Shown one piece after another: positions 55,947-64,000 of a DNA stretch of 64,000 nt (positions within the stretch are counted from its first letter, which is position 1; each line of letters opens with the position of its first letter). A program made the translations under genes and the position numbers. The stretch is from Thermospira aquatica. GTDB lineage: Bacteria > Spirochaetota > Brevinematia > Brevinematales > Thermospiraceae. Location of the stretch: assembly GCF_023525255.1 (NCBI RefSeq), contig NZ_CP073355.1, positions 1,612,001 to 1,676,000 on the forward strand, written 5' to 3'. Below the pieces are notes generated by a model, which searched no databases, had not been told where the DNA came from, and saw nothing but the letters and a program-made list of their open reading frames with translations.

Positions 55947-56450
55947 TTACCTCCATTTTTCCTTTTGACCTTGATTTTTGGTTGCCTCTTGGGCAAAGAA
56001 GATCTTGATCAGAAAATTTCGCATAGCCTTTCGGAGATCTTCGTCTTCGAGTTTACCGACACTTTCTTCTATCATGGCAAGGGTTTCTTGTGAGAGTTTT
56101 TTGTCTTGAAACTCTTGTTTTTCTAATTTTTTTTGAGAGGTTTTGGGTTCTTTGGGCAGGCTTACGACGAGTTTCCAGGAGATACTCTTGACGGGGTGGG
56201 GAATACGGCTTGTAAGCTTTTCCAGAATCTCTTGTTCATAGAGTTTGAGTTCGGCAAGCCAGTGACTGTCATCAACATAAACAGAGAGTTGTTCGTTCAT
56301 ATATCCCACAGGCAGAGAATGCTTTGCTGAGGTTTTGCCAACGCATTCTTGCCATACTTGTCGGATCTCAAGGATGATATTCCCTGCCGGTGTATAGTGA
56401 GAAATAACCTGTTTAATAGCCTCTCCGAAAGAGACAATCTTACCACCCAA
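55947..56450 (-). CDS. DUF721 (DciA-like) protein
   Basis: About 167 aa with the DUF721 core (VWQECVGKTSAKHSLPVGYMNEQLSVYVDDSHWLAELKLYEQEILEKL) followed by a charged helical tail. DciA-type members help load the replicative helicase in bacteria lacking DnaC/DnaI. I chose the TTG at 56450 because GGAGG lies exactly five bases upstream; the ATG at 56501 would lie far inside the debranching enzyme gene. Overlaps that gene by 11 bp. Confidence 0.7.
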   Translation of the reverse strand: MGGKIVSFGEAIKQVISHYTPAGNIILEIRQVWQECVGKTSAKHSLPVGYMNEQLSVYVDDSHWLAELKLYEQEILEKLTSRIPHPVKSISWKLVVSLPKEPKTSQKKLEKQEFQDKKLSQETLAMIEESVGKLEDEDLRKAMRNFLIKIFFAQEATKNQGQKEKWR

Positions 56451-59055
56451 AAAGACCTCCTTTTGTTTTTGGAAGGTATTTGTTGTATTCTTTTTTGTCA
56501 ATGATGGTTTTGAGATAATCCTTTTGCTTGTGGGCTTTCACCTGAGGGTAGATTTTGGGTTCGGCAAAACGGAGTTCACCGATGAGGCTCTGCATGGATG
56601 GTTGGAGTTCAGCTGTGGGTGAGAGCGTGTTTTCTCCGAGAGAAATACTTTCTCCTGTTACCGTCAGAGTGATCGGTTCCCTTGCTTTGAGGGGTATCCG
56701 GTACAGGGTTCTTTTGCCCTGGTAGTTATGGATAAAATCAAGCGAGACCGAAGCAATACCTTCAAGAGTGATAGTATAGAGAATGGTGTTGGATTTTCGT
56801 ACCCCGTTTAGAGAGAGTTCGCCTTTTCCCAGGGCGATACGACTGGTAAAGGCATTCCACTTTGTAGGAATGCGTGGTTCAAAAAGAATCTCCTGCATGA
56901 GAAGATGAGGCCGTATCCCCAGATAGTCCTGAAAGGCGTTTCGTGCAAACTCGGCTATACTCCATGCCTGGGCATAGGTACCGGAGAGTTTGATGTTGCC
57001 CTGACTATCGGGAATGGCATCGATGAGTTCGCTCATGTTTCCACGGCATCCCATGAAAACGATCTGATGAGAAAGGTTGGTGGTGAGCTGGTAGGCAAGT
57101 TCGGTGTATCCGTGTTTTAAGAGAGCGGTGATGGTAAAGCCAGCATTCCATCCCCAGACGGTGCCGTTGTGGTAGGCGGCATCTTTGTGGTAGTTAGGCT
57201 GGTTATCATGATAGGGATGGAAGAAGACATCCCTGGGAGAAAGCGAGGCAATCCCATAGGGGAAGAGAAGCTCGGAGATAGTTTTTTTGACTACCAGGGA
57301 TTCCTTATCGAGAGGGAGCAGAGGCTCAAACTGAGGGATAGAGAGAAGCATGAGCGCATTGGGGCGGATACGCATATCCTGCGTCCCATCAGCAAGCACG
57401 CGATCAGCAATGTTTTTGTGGTAATCATTCCAGAAAACACGGGTAAAATTGGTTTTGAGATTCTCATAAATGGCTTGCCATCGCTTTTTGTTTTCGGTAT
57501 CGTTCTGGAGATCAGCAAGCTGAATCCCAACCTGCAGGGCATTGGCCCAGAGGGCCTGGATTTCAACGGCACGGTTGCCACGGGGAGACCATTCTTTGCC
57601 TGGGCCACGGGAGGCATCCATCCAGGTATCCTGATCCCCATGGGTGAGAAAACCATCTTTATCCACGTAGTTTTGAATGGCCCCATTGAGGGCAATGACA
57701 ATGGTGGGATAAATAGCGTTTACGAAATTGGTATCCCCTGTGTAAGAAAGGTATTCGTAAACCTCGCGAATGAGCCAGGGGGTGCCGTCGGTAGTATTGT
57801 AGATGATGCTTCCTCCTGCTGCCACACGGTTTGGAACACGTCCGAATTCCTTGTTGGTGATGATGGTATACGAGATAGTTGCATCCGGGAAAGCCTCACG
57901 GAGAAGGGAGAGATTTTTCTCAACTCGGGCAGGATTGTCAAGCCATGGGTTGTCCAGGGAGAGGGAGACCTTGTCATTTCGGATAACGGCCTCTTTGCCA
58001 AACAACTCAGTGAGGCGGGTCTTGATATCCTTGGCTTTTGTACCTGGGTTTGTAACCTCGATGTAAGGAATACCACGATTTTGATAGGTGGAGAAATTGG
58101 TGATAACTCCCCTTGCATCGTCAAAATGACCACTGACAAGCAGTGTTCCCGGGAGAGCAATAAAGGTATCCCGTCCCCAGTTGTCACGAAACCAGGGAAG
58201 CCCAGCCCATATTCCCTTGCCAAATTCTTCCACGAGAAAAACGTAACTTCCTGCTATAGACCACGCCAGAGCCTGGTTAAAAAGTTTATCATCTGTCCAG
58301 ATGAAGCTCTTGGTATGTCTTGTATAGACCTCTTGTTTGTTTTTCTCATAGAAGTTCTGTGAAGCCCATTGAGTAGCCTTCTGGATGGCCTCGTCTTTTG
58401 TGAAGCCGAAAGCCACATAGATACGGATGGCAGTGGTGGGTTTGAAGGACTGGATCTTGAGGGTGAGCATGGAGGCTTTTTGTTTGAGCCAGCCTTCGGT
58501 GGGTGTGAAGCGTTCCCATGTGTAGGGAGTATCTGCGGAGATCGCGATAAATGCGGGGATATCCGTAGCCTTTTCTGCCCTTGTGATGAGGAGAACGTTT
58601 TTTTCACTTATTATCTGCGTATTGGAGAGTTCATTCAACAAAAGAAGAGCTCCCAGGGTATCTGCCGTTGTGTTTGAGACGAGAATTCCAAGTCCCAGTT
58701 TCCCCGAAAAGAGGGAAAGCTCTTCGATCGTTTCATCAGTATACAGGGTGCGGATCCCATAGATGAGAATCTCAGAACCTTTGGCTTCTTTTGTCTTGTT
58801 GAGGATGGTGTCCTTGCGGATGGCAGTGAAATCGCCAAAAAGATTGCGACTCTTGAAAAGATATCCCTGTCCCTGACGGTAACTGTGGGTAGCGTTTTCG
58901 TAGTAGCCGGCAATATTGTCGCCGTAAACAAACTGAGCCTTTTCCGGGGGAAAAACCGGGATTTTTGTGGTGTTGTAGTACTCCTCAAGCGAGGGCAGAG
59001 CTATCATAGAAGAGGTCATACAATATAACCACACCAAAAAAAAAGATTTTTTCAT
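56440..59055 (-). CDS. Exported glycogen-debranching-type glucosidase (GDE C-terminal family)
   Basis: 871 aa from ATG 59055 (AGGAGG five bases upstream). A signal peptide (SFFLVWLYCMTSSMIA) precedes an N-terminal beta domain and an alpha/alpha-barrel with AGLPWFRDNWGRDTFIALPG, GDQDTWMDASRG and NGTVWGWNAGF, typical of amylo-alpha-1,6-glucosidases. Cytoplasmic debranching enzymes lack signal peptides, so this one probably trims branched glucans outside the cytoplasm. Confidence 0.87.
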   Translation of the reverse strand: MKKSFFLVWLYCMTSSMIALPSLEEYYNTTKIPVFPPEKAQFVYGDNIAGYYENATHSYRQGQGYLFKSRNLFGDFTAIRKDTILNKTKEAKGSEILIYGIRTLYTDETIEELSLFSGKLGLGILVSNTTADTLGALLLLNELSNTQIISEKNVLLITRAEKATDIPAFIAISADTPYTWERFTPTEGWLKQKASMLTLKIQSFKPTTAIRIYVAFGFTKDEAIQKATQWASQNFYEKNKQEVYTRHTKSFIWTDDKLFNQALAWSIAGSYVFLVEEFGKGIWAGLPWFRDNWGRDTFIALPGTLLVSGHFDDARGVITNFSTYQNRGIPYIEVTNPGTKAKDIKTRLTELFGKEAVIRNDKVSLSLDNPWLDNPARVEKNLSLLREAFPDATISYTIITNKEFGRVPNRVAAGGSIIYNTTDGTPWLIREVYEYLSYTGDTNFVNAIYPTIVIALNGAIQNYVDKDGFLTHGDQDTWMDASRGPGKEWSPRGNRAVEIQALWANALQVGIQLADLQNDTENKKRWQAIYENLKTNFTRVFWNDYHKNIADRVLADGTQDMRIRPNALMLLSIPQFEPLLPLDKESLVVKKTISELLFPYGIASLSPRDVFFHPYHDNQPNYHKDAAYHNGTVWGWNAGFTITALLKHGYTELAYQLTTNLSHQIVFMGCRGNMSELIDAIPDSQGNIKLSGTYAQAWSIAEFARNAFQDYLGIRPHLLMQEILFEPRIPTKWNAFTSRIALGKGELSLNGVRKSNTILYTITLEGIASVSLDFIHNYQGKRTLYRIPLKAREPITLTVTGESISLGENTLSPTAELQPSMQSLIGELRFAEPKIYPQVKAHKQKDYLKTIIDKKEYNKYLPKTKGGLFGW

Positions 59056-59075
59056 AGGGACCTCCTTGATTGACA

Positions 59076-59489
59076 TTACTTGTTTTCGTCAGGGGGAAGG
59101 ATGGTGATTTCATCAATAAACTGATGATAAAATGTGTGGATTTGAGAAATCTTTTTCTCAGCGAGGGGAAACATCATTTCGGGAAGGGCATAATCTTCGA
59201 AGAGTTTTTTGATCTCTTTGAGGATGGTGTCTTTCATCTCGTCAACGGAGAAAAAAGATCCTTCAATCACCATGGGTTCAAGGGAGAGAAGAAACTTTTT
59301 GGTGATGTGAATCATATCCGCGATGTTTTTAAGAATGGCGAGGTTCTCTTTGTGAAGGTTGGGATGAATGGTATCCTGGAGGGTTTTCTCTTCGTAAATA
59401 CGTATCTGTTCCTTGGCGTATTTTTCCCATACATTAAAGACGGTGAAAAGCAGATTGTAGTAGAGGGATGTTTGAAGTGTTCTTTTCAT
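59076..59489 (-). CDS. Hypothetical helical protein
   Basis: 137 aa, predicted mostly helical with heptad-like stretches (VWEKYAKEQIRIYEEKTLQD, ILKNIADMIHITKKFLLSL). No signal peptide or membrane helix. AGGAGGA Shine-Dalgarno sequence and its own promoter upstream. No family recognised. First gene of the debranching/DUF721/galE operon. Confidence 0.65.
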   Translation of the reverse strand: MKRTLQTSLYYNLLFTVFNVWEKYAKEQIRIYEEKTLQDTIHPNLHKENLAILKNIADMIHITKKFLLSLEPMVIEGSFFSVDEMKDTILKEIKKLFEDYALPEMMFPLAEKKISQIHTFYHQFIDEITILPPDENK

Positions 59490-59507
59490 AGTTTTCCTCC
59501 TGCTCTT

Positions 59508-59536
59508 ATTTTACATGGGAAAGAGAAAATAATCAA
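59508..59536 (-). promoter_or_regulatory. Promoter of the 59489 operon
   Basis: Minus strand: TTGATT (59536-59531), 17-base spacer, TAAAAT (59513-59508). Confidence 0.65.
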
Positions 59537-59582
59537 GTGTTTTTTTATTTTCCGGAACTTTTTTGTGGTGGAGAGAGATTTT

Positions 59583-60632
59583 TCAGGAGGCTTTTTCTCT
59601 GAGGAAACGCTTGAGAGCATCAATCTGGGATTGGGCCATCTCTCGCACTTCCTCATACGCGAGGCATCGTCTGAGAAGCTCGTAGGCTTGAATATACTTT
59701 CGTCGTTTGAGGTTAACGATAGCCAGAGCATAGATGATCTCCGGGTCGCGTTTGAGACGGAGACTTTCTTTGAGATAGGTAGAGGCTTCTTTGAGGTATC
59801 CTTGCTCGAGAGAGAGGATGGCAAGATTTTTCCAGACCGTAGGGGTATCTAGTCCTTTCTCGATGGCCTTTTCGTACCAGAGGCCGGCCTGGAACCATTT
59901 TTTTTGGGCAGCGGATACGTGTCCGAGATGGTACCAGATGAGACTGCCGGAGAATCCCAGAGATTCTAACTTCTTAAGCCATTTTTCACATTGGGCATAG
60001 TCTTTGTGTTCAAAAGCAAGTCGGGCAAGTTCCCAGAGGATGCGTGGATCATGAGTAAGTGGTGCGAGGATTTTTTGGGGAAGATGTTTAAAAAAATCCC
60101 AGATTTCAGAACCTTCTCTCAAGAGAAGAACGTCCAGAAAGTCTTCTTTGTATTTTGCATCGGGGGTAAATGTGAACAAAGGATCGTTAAGTGTTTGTCT
60201 ATAACGAGAAGCTCTTTTTTCTTCTTCTCTGGTGGTAGCAATTCCCTCAAGGAAGTTTTTTTGGTTTAAAAATTCGTCAATGGGTTTCTTATGGTAGCGA
60301 TGGAGTCGAAAGAGAGCAAAAAGTCGCACAAAGATGTTGTCGCAGGCGATCATCTGATAGAGACACGGTTCAAGGGAAAGCCATGTTTCTTGATACCAGA
60401 GATACCAGTATTTTACGTAGAGACCGATAGATTCTAGAGGGGTGTCTTGATTCTGGAAAAAGCTCTTGATGGGTTGCCATTTGTTTTGCATGAGCCACAC
60501 ATAGAGGAGGTATTCCTGAGCAAGGGGGTGTTTTTCCTGTTTATGGGCTTTTGTGAGCCACTTCTCTGCCTTTTGCCATTGTGCGTTGTTGAGGGCTTCC
60601 TGGGCACGGTGAAAAAAAGACCAGTATGGCAT
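59583..60632 (-). CDS. TPR-repeat protein
   Basis: About 349 aa from the ATG at 60632, overlapping the ribD 3' end region. At least six TPR-like units (AQWQKAEKWLTKAHKQ, KDYAQCEKWLKKLESLG, KWFQAGLWYEKAIEKGLD, GYLKEASTYLKESLRL). No signal peptide. A protein-protein scaffold; partner unknown. Confidence 0.75.
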   Translation of the reverse strand: MPYWSFFHRAQEALNNAQWQKAEKWLTKAHKQEKHPLAQEYLLYVWLMQNKWQPIKSFFQNQDTPLESIGLYVKYWYLWYQETWLSLEPCLYQMIACDNIFVRLFALFRLHRYHKKPIDEFLNQKNFLEGIATTREEEKRASRYRQTLNDPLFTFTPDAKYKEDFLDVLLLREGSEIWDFFKHLPQKILAPLTHDPRILWELARLAFEHKDYAQCEKWLKKLESLGFSGSLIWYHLGHVSAAQKKWFQAGLWYEKAIEKGLDTPTVWKNLAILSLEQGYLKEASTYLKESLRLKRDPEIIYALAIVNLKRRKYIQAYELLRRCLAYEEVREMAQSQIDALKRFLREKAS

Positions 60633-60634
60633 GG

Positions 60635-61774
60635 TTAGACATCCCACAGCTTGAGGTAGGCATGGATCAAAACATCATGTTCAAGATTTTCAGCGTAGAA
60701 ACGCAGTACCGGAGGTGCCTCAGCGAGCTTATTGGCTCCCTCACTATTGAAAGGGGGAATTCCCCTTCCCCCAACGAGTTTACCTCCGATAAAGACGAAG
60801 AGTTTATCAAGAGTATTTTCTTTGAGACAACGGTGGAGAAGCCTTCCTCCACCTTCGACAAGAATAGAAGAGATTTTTTTCTCCTGTCCTAGTTTGGAAA
60901 AAACCTCTGTCATTGAAATACCATGGGCGTCTCCCATCTCCCATACCTCGCTGGTGGGGCTTTGGAGATGGCTACCAAACCCTGGCAGGGTGATAAAGAG
61001 TGTAGGAAGTCCATCATTTCGTACAAATGCCTCGGCGGGTGTCTCACCTCGAGGATCGATAATAATACGGAGGGGTTGTCTTACCGTGTTGACAAGGCGT
61101 GCGGTAAGACGTGGGTTATCAGACAGGACGGTCCCTATGCCAACCATGATGGCATCTACTTGAGAACGGAGAAGATGGGCGCGAGTTCGTGCAGCTTCTG
61201 ACGTGATCCACTGAGAATCACCTGAACCAGTAGCGATTTGACCATCGAGCGTCATGGCATATTTTGCAATCACGTACGGGATTCCTGTTTGAACGTATTT
61301 TGAGAAGTCTTGATTCAGATCGAGGATCTCCCGATGGAGATCGTTCATCATGATCACTTCAATGCCTGCATCTCGAAGCTGCTGAATCCCTTTTCCTCTC
61401 ACGTGAGGGTTGGGATCAATACTCCCTATCAGGACTTTTTTGACTTTTGCTTTGATGAGAGCTTCTGCACAGGAGGGGGTACGTTTTCCTTCGTACCACA
61501 CACAGGGTTCGAGAGTAACATAAACGGTTGATCCCTTTGCTTTTTCTCCTGCTTCTGCGAGGGCGGCGATTTCTGCATGCATTCCCCCTGCTGGATGGGT
61601 GGCACCTTGACCGATGATTCTATTTCCCTTTACAATGATGCACCCCACAGCAGGGTTAGGGGAAGTTTGTCCTTTGACACGACGGGCAAGCTCAAGTGCC
61701 AGGGAAAAAAATTTTTTCTCTGTCATAAGATTTTTTTTTGTTTTGCCGATGATATCAGTGCACAGGTTGTGCAT
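60635..61774 (-). CDS. ribD: Bifunctional riboflavin biosynthesis deaminase/reductase RibD
   Basis: 379 aa. The N-terminal deaminase has the zinc site GGMHAEIAAL and LEPC..YEGKRTPSCAEAL; the C-terminal reductase has KYAMTLDGQIATGSGDSQWIT and VEGGGRLL. Catalyses the second and third steps of the riboflavin pathway from the GTP-derived pyrimidine. Start is taken at ATG 61774, with GGAGGAG about 12 bases upstream; an internal ATG at 61726 is possible. No FMN riboswitch is visible in the short leader. Confidence 0.95.
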   Translation of the reverse strand: MHNLCTDIIGKTKKNLMTEKKFFSLALELARRVKGQTSPNPAVGCIIVKGNRIIGQGATHPAGGMHAEIAALAEAGEKAKGSTVYVTLEPCVWYEGKRTPSCAEALIKAKVKKVLIGSIDPNPHVRGKGIQQLRDAGIEVIMMNDLHREILDLNQDFSKYVQTGIPYVIAKYAMTLDGQIATGSGDSQWITSEAARTRAHLLRSQVDAIMVGIGTVLSDNPRLTARLVNTVRQPLRIIIDPRGETPAEAFVRNDGLPTLFITLPGFGSHLQSPTSEVWEMGDAHGISMTEVFSKLGQEKKISSILVEGGGRLLHRCLKENTLDKLFVFIGGKLVGGRGIPPFNSEGANKLAEAPPVLRFYAENLEHDVLIHAYLKLWDV

Positions 61775-61823
61775 TGATGTGCAAAACTCCTCCTTGTCAG
61801 GTTTAAAGTTTCGAGCTCTTGTT

Positions 61824-61852
61824 ATTATAAGAGATTAGCTCAAATCTTTCAA
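61824..61852 (-). promoter_or_regulatory. ribD promoter
   Basis: Minus strand: TTGAAA (61852-61847), 17-base spacer, TATAAT (61829-61824). The 324-bp divergent region 61775-62098 also holds the dnaA promoter; I see no DnaA box in it. Confidence 0.75.
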
Positions 61853-62017
61853 ACCATAGAAAGAAAGGGGGAATTGATAACTTTTTGAATTTTCAATAAG
61901 TTAGATGTTTTTCTTAATTGTTTGTTTTAAAAGGAGTTACAATGATAGGTTTTTCTTTCTGTTTGTGCAGGAAAACCTCTATGCTATCTGTAAGGTATAC
62001 ATAGACTTTTTTTAGAG

Positions 62018-62046
62018 TTGAAATGTGATAGAAGAGTATATATAAT
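62018..62046 (+). promoter_or_regulatory. dnaA promoter
   Basis: TTGAAA (62018-62023), 17-base spacer, TATAAT (62041-62046), about 50 bp before the dnaA start. Confidence 0.75.
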
Positions 62047-62098
62047 AATGCTGCTATGAACTGGATAGGGGCATTTGAAAATTTTAAGGAGGATACGT

Positions 62099-63457
62099 AT
62101 GGACTTGTGGAATGAGATTGCCAGGGAACTTTCTCAGACGTTCGACAGTGAACTTAACCGAGCGATCCTTGAGAAGATTCGCTTCAAAGAAGTCCAGAAT
62201 GATAAAATTATTGTTTTGATTGCACCTGATCCTCTTACATCAGGCTGGTTTGAGGCAAATTATCGTCAACTTGCTGAGTCGATAGCGTTTCGTCTTACCC
62301 AAAAGCCCTATGTTTTTCAGGTTGAGATTGCCCCTCATCAGGTTGTTTATAAAAAAGTGTCAGAGCGTTCGAGTGTTTCCGAAGCTGGTGTGACCCAGCC
62401 CTATCTCAATCCAAAATATACGTTTGAAAGGTTTGTGGTGGGTTCAAATAATGATTTTGCTCATGCAGCGGCCATGCAGGTGGCGCAATGTCCGGGAACG
62501 AATTACAATCCTCTTTTTATTTATGGGAATGTTGCGGTTGGGAAAACCCATCTTATTCAGGCCATAGCCCACTATATCCTGAAAAATTCTCCAGAAAAGA
62601 AGGTACGATACGTCACGAGTGAGGTTTTTGCCAATGAATTTATCGAATCAATCTCTAAAAAGAATACCGAACATTTTCGTTCTCGTTATAGAACACTTGA
62701 TGTTTTAATTATTGATGATGTTCAGTTTTTCCAGGGGAAAGAAAGTACCCTTGAGGAGTTTTTTCATACGTTTAATACGCTTCTTCATGAAAAGAAGCAG
62801 GTTGTTTTTGCCTGCGATCGTCCCCCTCATCTTCTCAAGAATATAAGTGATCGTTTGCTTACCCGCTTTAACTCTGGCTTAACCATCAAGATTGAAAATC
62901 CGGATATGGAAACACGTATGGCCATCTTAACACGCCGCGTAGAAGAGGAAAGTCTTGATATTTCGACAGAGGTTATACGTTATATAGCAGAGCATATTGA
63001 CAGTGATATCCGTAACCTCGAGGGGGCTCTTACCAAGCTGATTGCTTACGCCGATCTCCGAAAGAAAGAGATCTCTCTTGATCTCGCCAAGGAGGTTTTG
63101 AGAGATAAGATTCAGATGGAAGTACCGAAAAATCTGACGGTAACCGACATTCAGCGTGCTGTGGCTCGTTATTTCAACATCAATGTGAATGATCTTAAAT
63201 CTGAAAGGCGCCTGGAGAATATTACCTATGCACGGCATATAGCCATGTACTTGGCCAAGGAACATACTAATCTCTCTTTGACGGAGATAGGAAGTCTTTT
63301 TGGAGGGAAAGCCCATACAACGGTAATGCGATCCGCGGACAAGATTGAGAAAATGATGAAAACCCGCAAAAAAGTCCGAAAAGAAATAGAGGATATCATA
63401 GCTCTCTTTTACGAAGAAAAAACTTCTAAGAAAGAAAAAGAAACCACACTTTCTTAG
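62099..63457 (+). CDS. dnaA: Chromosomal replication initiator protein DnaA
   Basis: 452 aa from the ATG at 62099 (AAGGAGG upstream). Domain III has Walker A (GNVAVGKTH) and Walker B (VLIIDDVQF) and sensor motifs; domain IV has the DNA-binding helix pair (ITYARHIAMYLAKEHTNLSL) and signature GGKAHTTVMRS. In most DnaA proteins that signature reads G[RK]DHTTV; the aspartate, which in E. coli contacts the DnaA box, is Ala here. dnaN or rpmH are not next to it. Confidence 0.96.
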   Translation: MDLWNEIARELSQTFDSELNRAILEKIRFKEVQNDKIIVLIAPDPLTSGWFEANYRQLAESIAFRLTQKPYVFQVEIAPHQVVYKKVSERSSVSEAGVTQPYLNPKYTFERFVVGSNNDFAHAAAMQVAQCPGTNYNPLFIYGNVAVGKTHLIQAIAHYILKNSPEKKVRYVTSEVFANEFIESISKKNTEHFRSRYRTLDVLIIDDVQFFQGKESTLEEFFHTFNTLLHEKKQVVFACDRPPHLLKNISDRLLTRFNSGLTIKIENPDMETRMAILTRRVEEESLDISTEVIRYIAEHIDSDIRNLEGALTKLIAYADLRKKEISLDLAKEVLRDKIQMEVPKNLTVTDIQRAVARYFNINVNDLKSERRLENITYARHIAMYLAKEHTNLSLTEIGSLFGGKAHTTVMRSADKIEKMMKTRKKVRKEIEDIIALFYEEKTSKKEKETTLS

Positions 63458-63503
63458 ATCCCTGGATGTGGTGAGATTATCTTTTACAGATGGGAAAAAG
63501 TAT

Positions 63504-63532
63504 TTGACGATCTTGCATAAATATGCTAAAAT
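63504..63532 (+). promoter_or_regulatory. Promoter of the mcsA-like gene
   Basis: TTGACG (63504-63509), 17-base spacer, TAAAAT (63527-63532). Confidence 0.7.
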
Positions 63533-63560
63533 TATAGTAGAAGTATTTTAGATTTTAGTC

Positions 63561-63584
63561 CCTCCCTTACGATAATTAGGGAGG
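63561..63584 (+). promoter_or_regulatory. Leader hairpin covering the mcsA-like Shine-Dalgarno
   Basis: CCTCCCT (63561-63567) pairs with AGGGAGG (63578-63584), hiding most of the GGAGGAG ribosome site eight bases before the ATG at 63595. Could act as a temperature- or protein-controlled switch. Confidence 0.5.
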
Positions 63585-63594
63585 AGAGGTGATT

Positions 63595-64000
63595 ATGCAA
63601 AAAAAACGATGCGAACTGTGTGGTCGTCAGGAGAGCCTCATCGAGGTTCAGGTTTACCGTGACAATAAACCCAAAACACTTTCTCTCTGTACCTCGTGTG
63701 CTATGAAGCTTTTGGAGAATCATCCTGAGGGTCAAAAGGATGTCTCTGCTCTTCTTGAAAAAGGAGGGAAAGAGATGTTCCAGATGATTTTTGAGGTACG
63801 CTCTCTGTTGGGGGAGATTGCCTCGCAGATTCATATGATTGAAACTCAGAGGAGTCATGCCTCGCAGCTTCAGTGTTCCTGTGGTCTTACCTATGAAGAA
63901 TTCAAAGAAACGGGGTATCTGGGTTGTCCTTGGTGTTATGATACGTTTAAGACGGCTATTCATGAGATGCTGGTTGATATTGAGCGTGGCACAGTTCATC
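63595..64000 (+). CDS. McsA-like zinc protein, cut by the window end
   Basis: 135 codons visible. Two zinc-type Cys clusters: CELC ... CTSC near the N-terminus and CSCG ... CPWC (GLTYEEFKETGYLGCPWCYDTF) further on, the pattern of McsA, the activator of the McsB arginine kinase in CtsR/ClpC stress systems; a UvrB/UvrC motif would be expected beyond the window. mcsB and clpC should follow if this is a complete stress operon. Confidence 0.8.
   Translation, partial: MQKKRCELCGRQESLIEVQVYRDNKPKTLSLCTSCAMKLLENHPEGQKDVSALLEKGGKEMFQMIFEVRSLLGEIASQIHMIETQRSHASQLQCSCGLTYEEFKETGYLGCPWCYDTFKTAIHEMLVDIERGTVH

Noticed and set aside
57169-58362. Long plus-strand reading frame of about 397 codons
   Set aside because: Lies fully antisense to the clearly identified debranching enzyme and shows no domain or ribosome site.
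61775-62098. oriC with DnaA boxes, or an FMN riboswitch before ribD
   Set aside because: No TTATNCACA-like sites seen, and the ribD leader is too short and lacks the conserved RFN pairing.
1-64000. CRISPR array, tRNA or rRNA genes
   Set aside because: No regularly spaced repeats and no cloverleaf or rRNA sequence was found on reading through; the only short tandem repeats are the IS leader units and the SH3 duplication.

Overview
The window looks like chromosomal DNA of a low-GC, diderm, spirochaete-like bacterium. Supporting observations: an LpxL/HtrB-type acyltransferase (lipid A type envelope), a RodZ-like protein, an ECF sigma factor paired with a FecR/PEGA/beta-propeller protein, paired DUF502 genes next to a DUF115 (Maf-like) protein, glycogen metabolism genes, and good sigma-70 promoters with 17-bp spacers whose -35 is often TTGCTT or TTGCTA. 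The spirochaete placement (possibly Brevinematales or a relative) is inference; there is no rRNA or flagellar gene here to anchor it.

Layout. 1-7.4 kb: partial rnhB facing a minus-strand operon rodZ-like, rimO, pgsA, pgpA, fur-like, then a second minus-strand operon lipoprotein, lpxL-like, ECF-S-like, M14 carboxypeptidase. 7.5-15.2 kb (plus): a small membrane protein, thrS, infC (AUU start), rpmI, rplT, an outer-membrane-like protein, ECF sigma factor, FecR-type protein, terminator. 15.4-41.1 kb: a 25.7-kb accessory island inserted between the fecR-like gene and glgP and bounded by two tandem pairs of one rve-type insertion sequence (copies A+B left, D+E right; copy C is nested inside an IS256-family element in the middle). 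41.2-48.1 kb: glgP, then a minus-strand operon wecG-like, glgD-like, glgA and a membrane LuxR regulator. 48.3-54.1 kb (plus): class B PBP, two DUF502 proteins, DUF115 protein, radical SAM protein. 54.1-61.8 kb (minus): ribD-TPR and a second operon (hypothetical, exported debranching enzyme, DUF721/DciA-like, galE, aldose epimerase-like). 62.0-64 kb (plus): dnaA and an McsA-like zinc protein cut by the window edge.

The island is the interesting part. It is a plus-strand row of displaced C-terminal pieces of a large secreted protein, each piece sharing some 'trunk' sequence with the others and then ending in a different tip: papain/C39-like peptidases, an HExxH-bearing segment, LysM plus H...SxGC (L,D-transpeptidase-like) domains, and LAS-type zinc peptidases (H-x6-D ... 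HxH). Nearly every tip is followed at once by a small gene with its own Shine-Dalgarno sequence and a lipobox or signal peptide. Related tips have related partners (both LAS tips are followed by SH3-like exported proteins; both SxGC tips by NADase-type glycan-binding-like proteins). This reads as an orphan-cassette reservoir of a polymorphic toxin aimed at the cell wall or periplasm, with exported immunity proteins. No full-length parent gene with an N-terminus is present in the window. Structured non-coding elements lie at several cassette junctions; two of them (36.4 and 38.2 kb) are homologous and show compensatory base changes, and several hairpins present GGA loops that match the CsrA-binding consensus.

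Nearly all breaks in island genes are single-base changes in homopolymer runs, while no core gene in the window is broken. Whether this is decay, phase variation or a consensus error confined to repeated sequence cannot be settled from the sequence alone.
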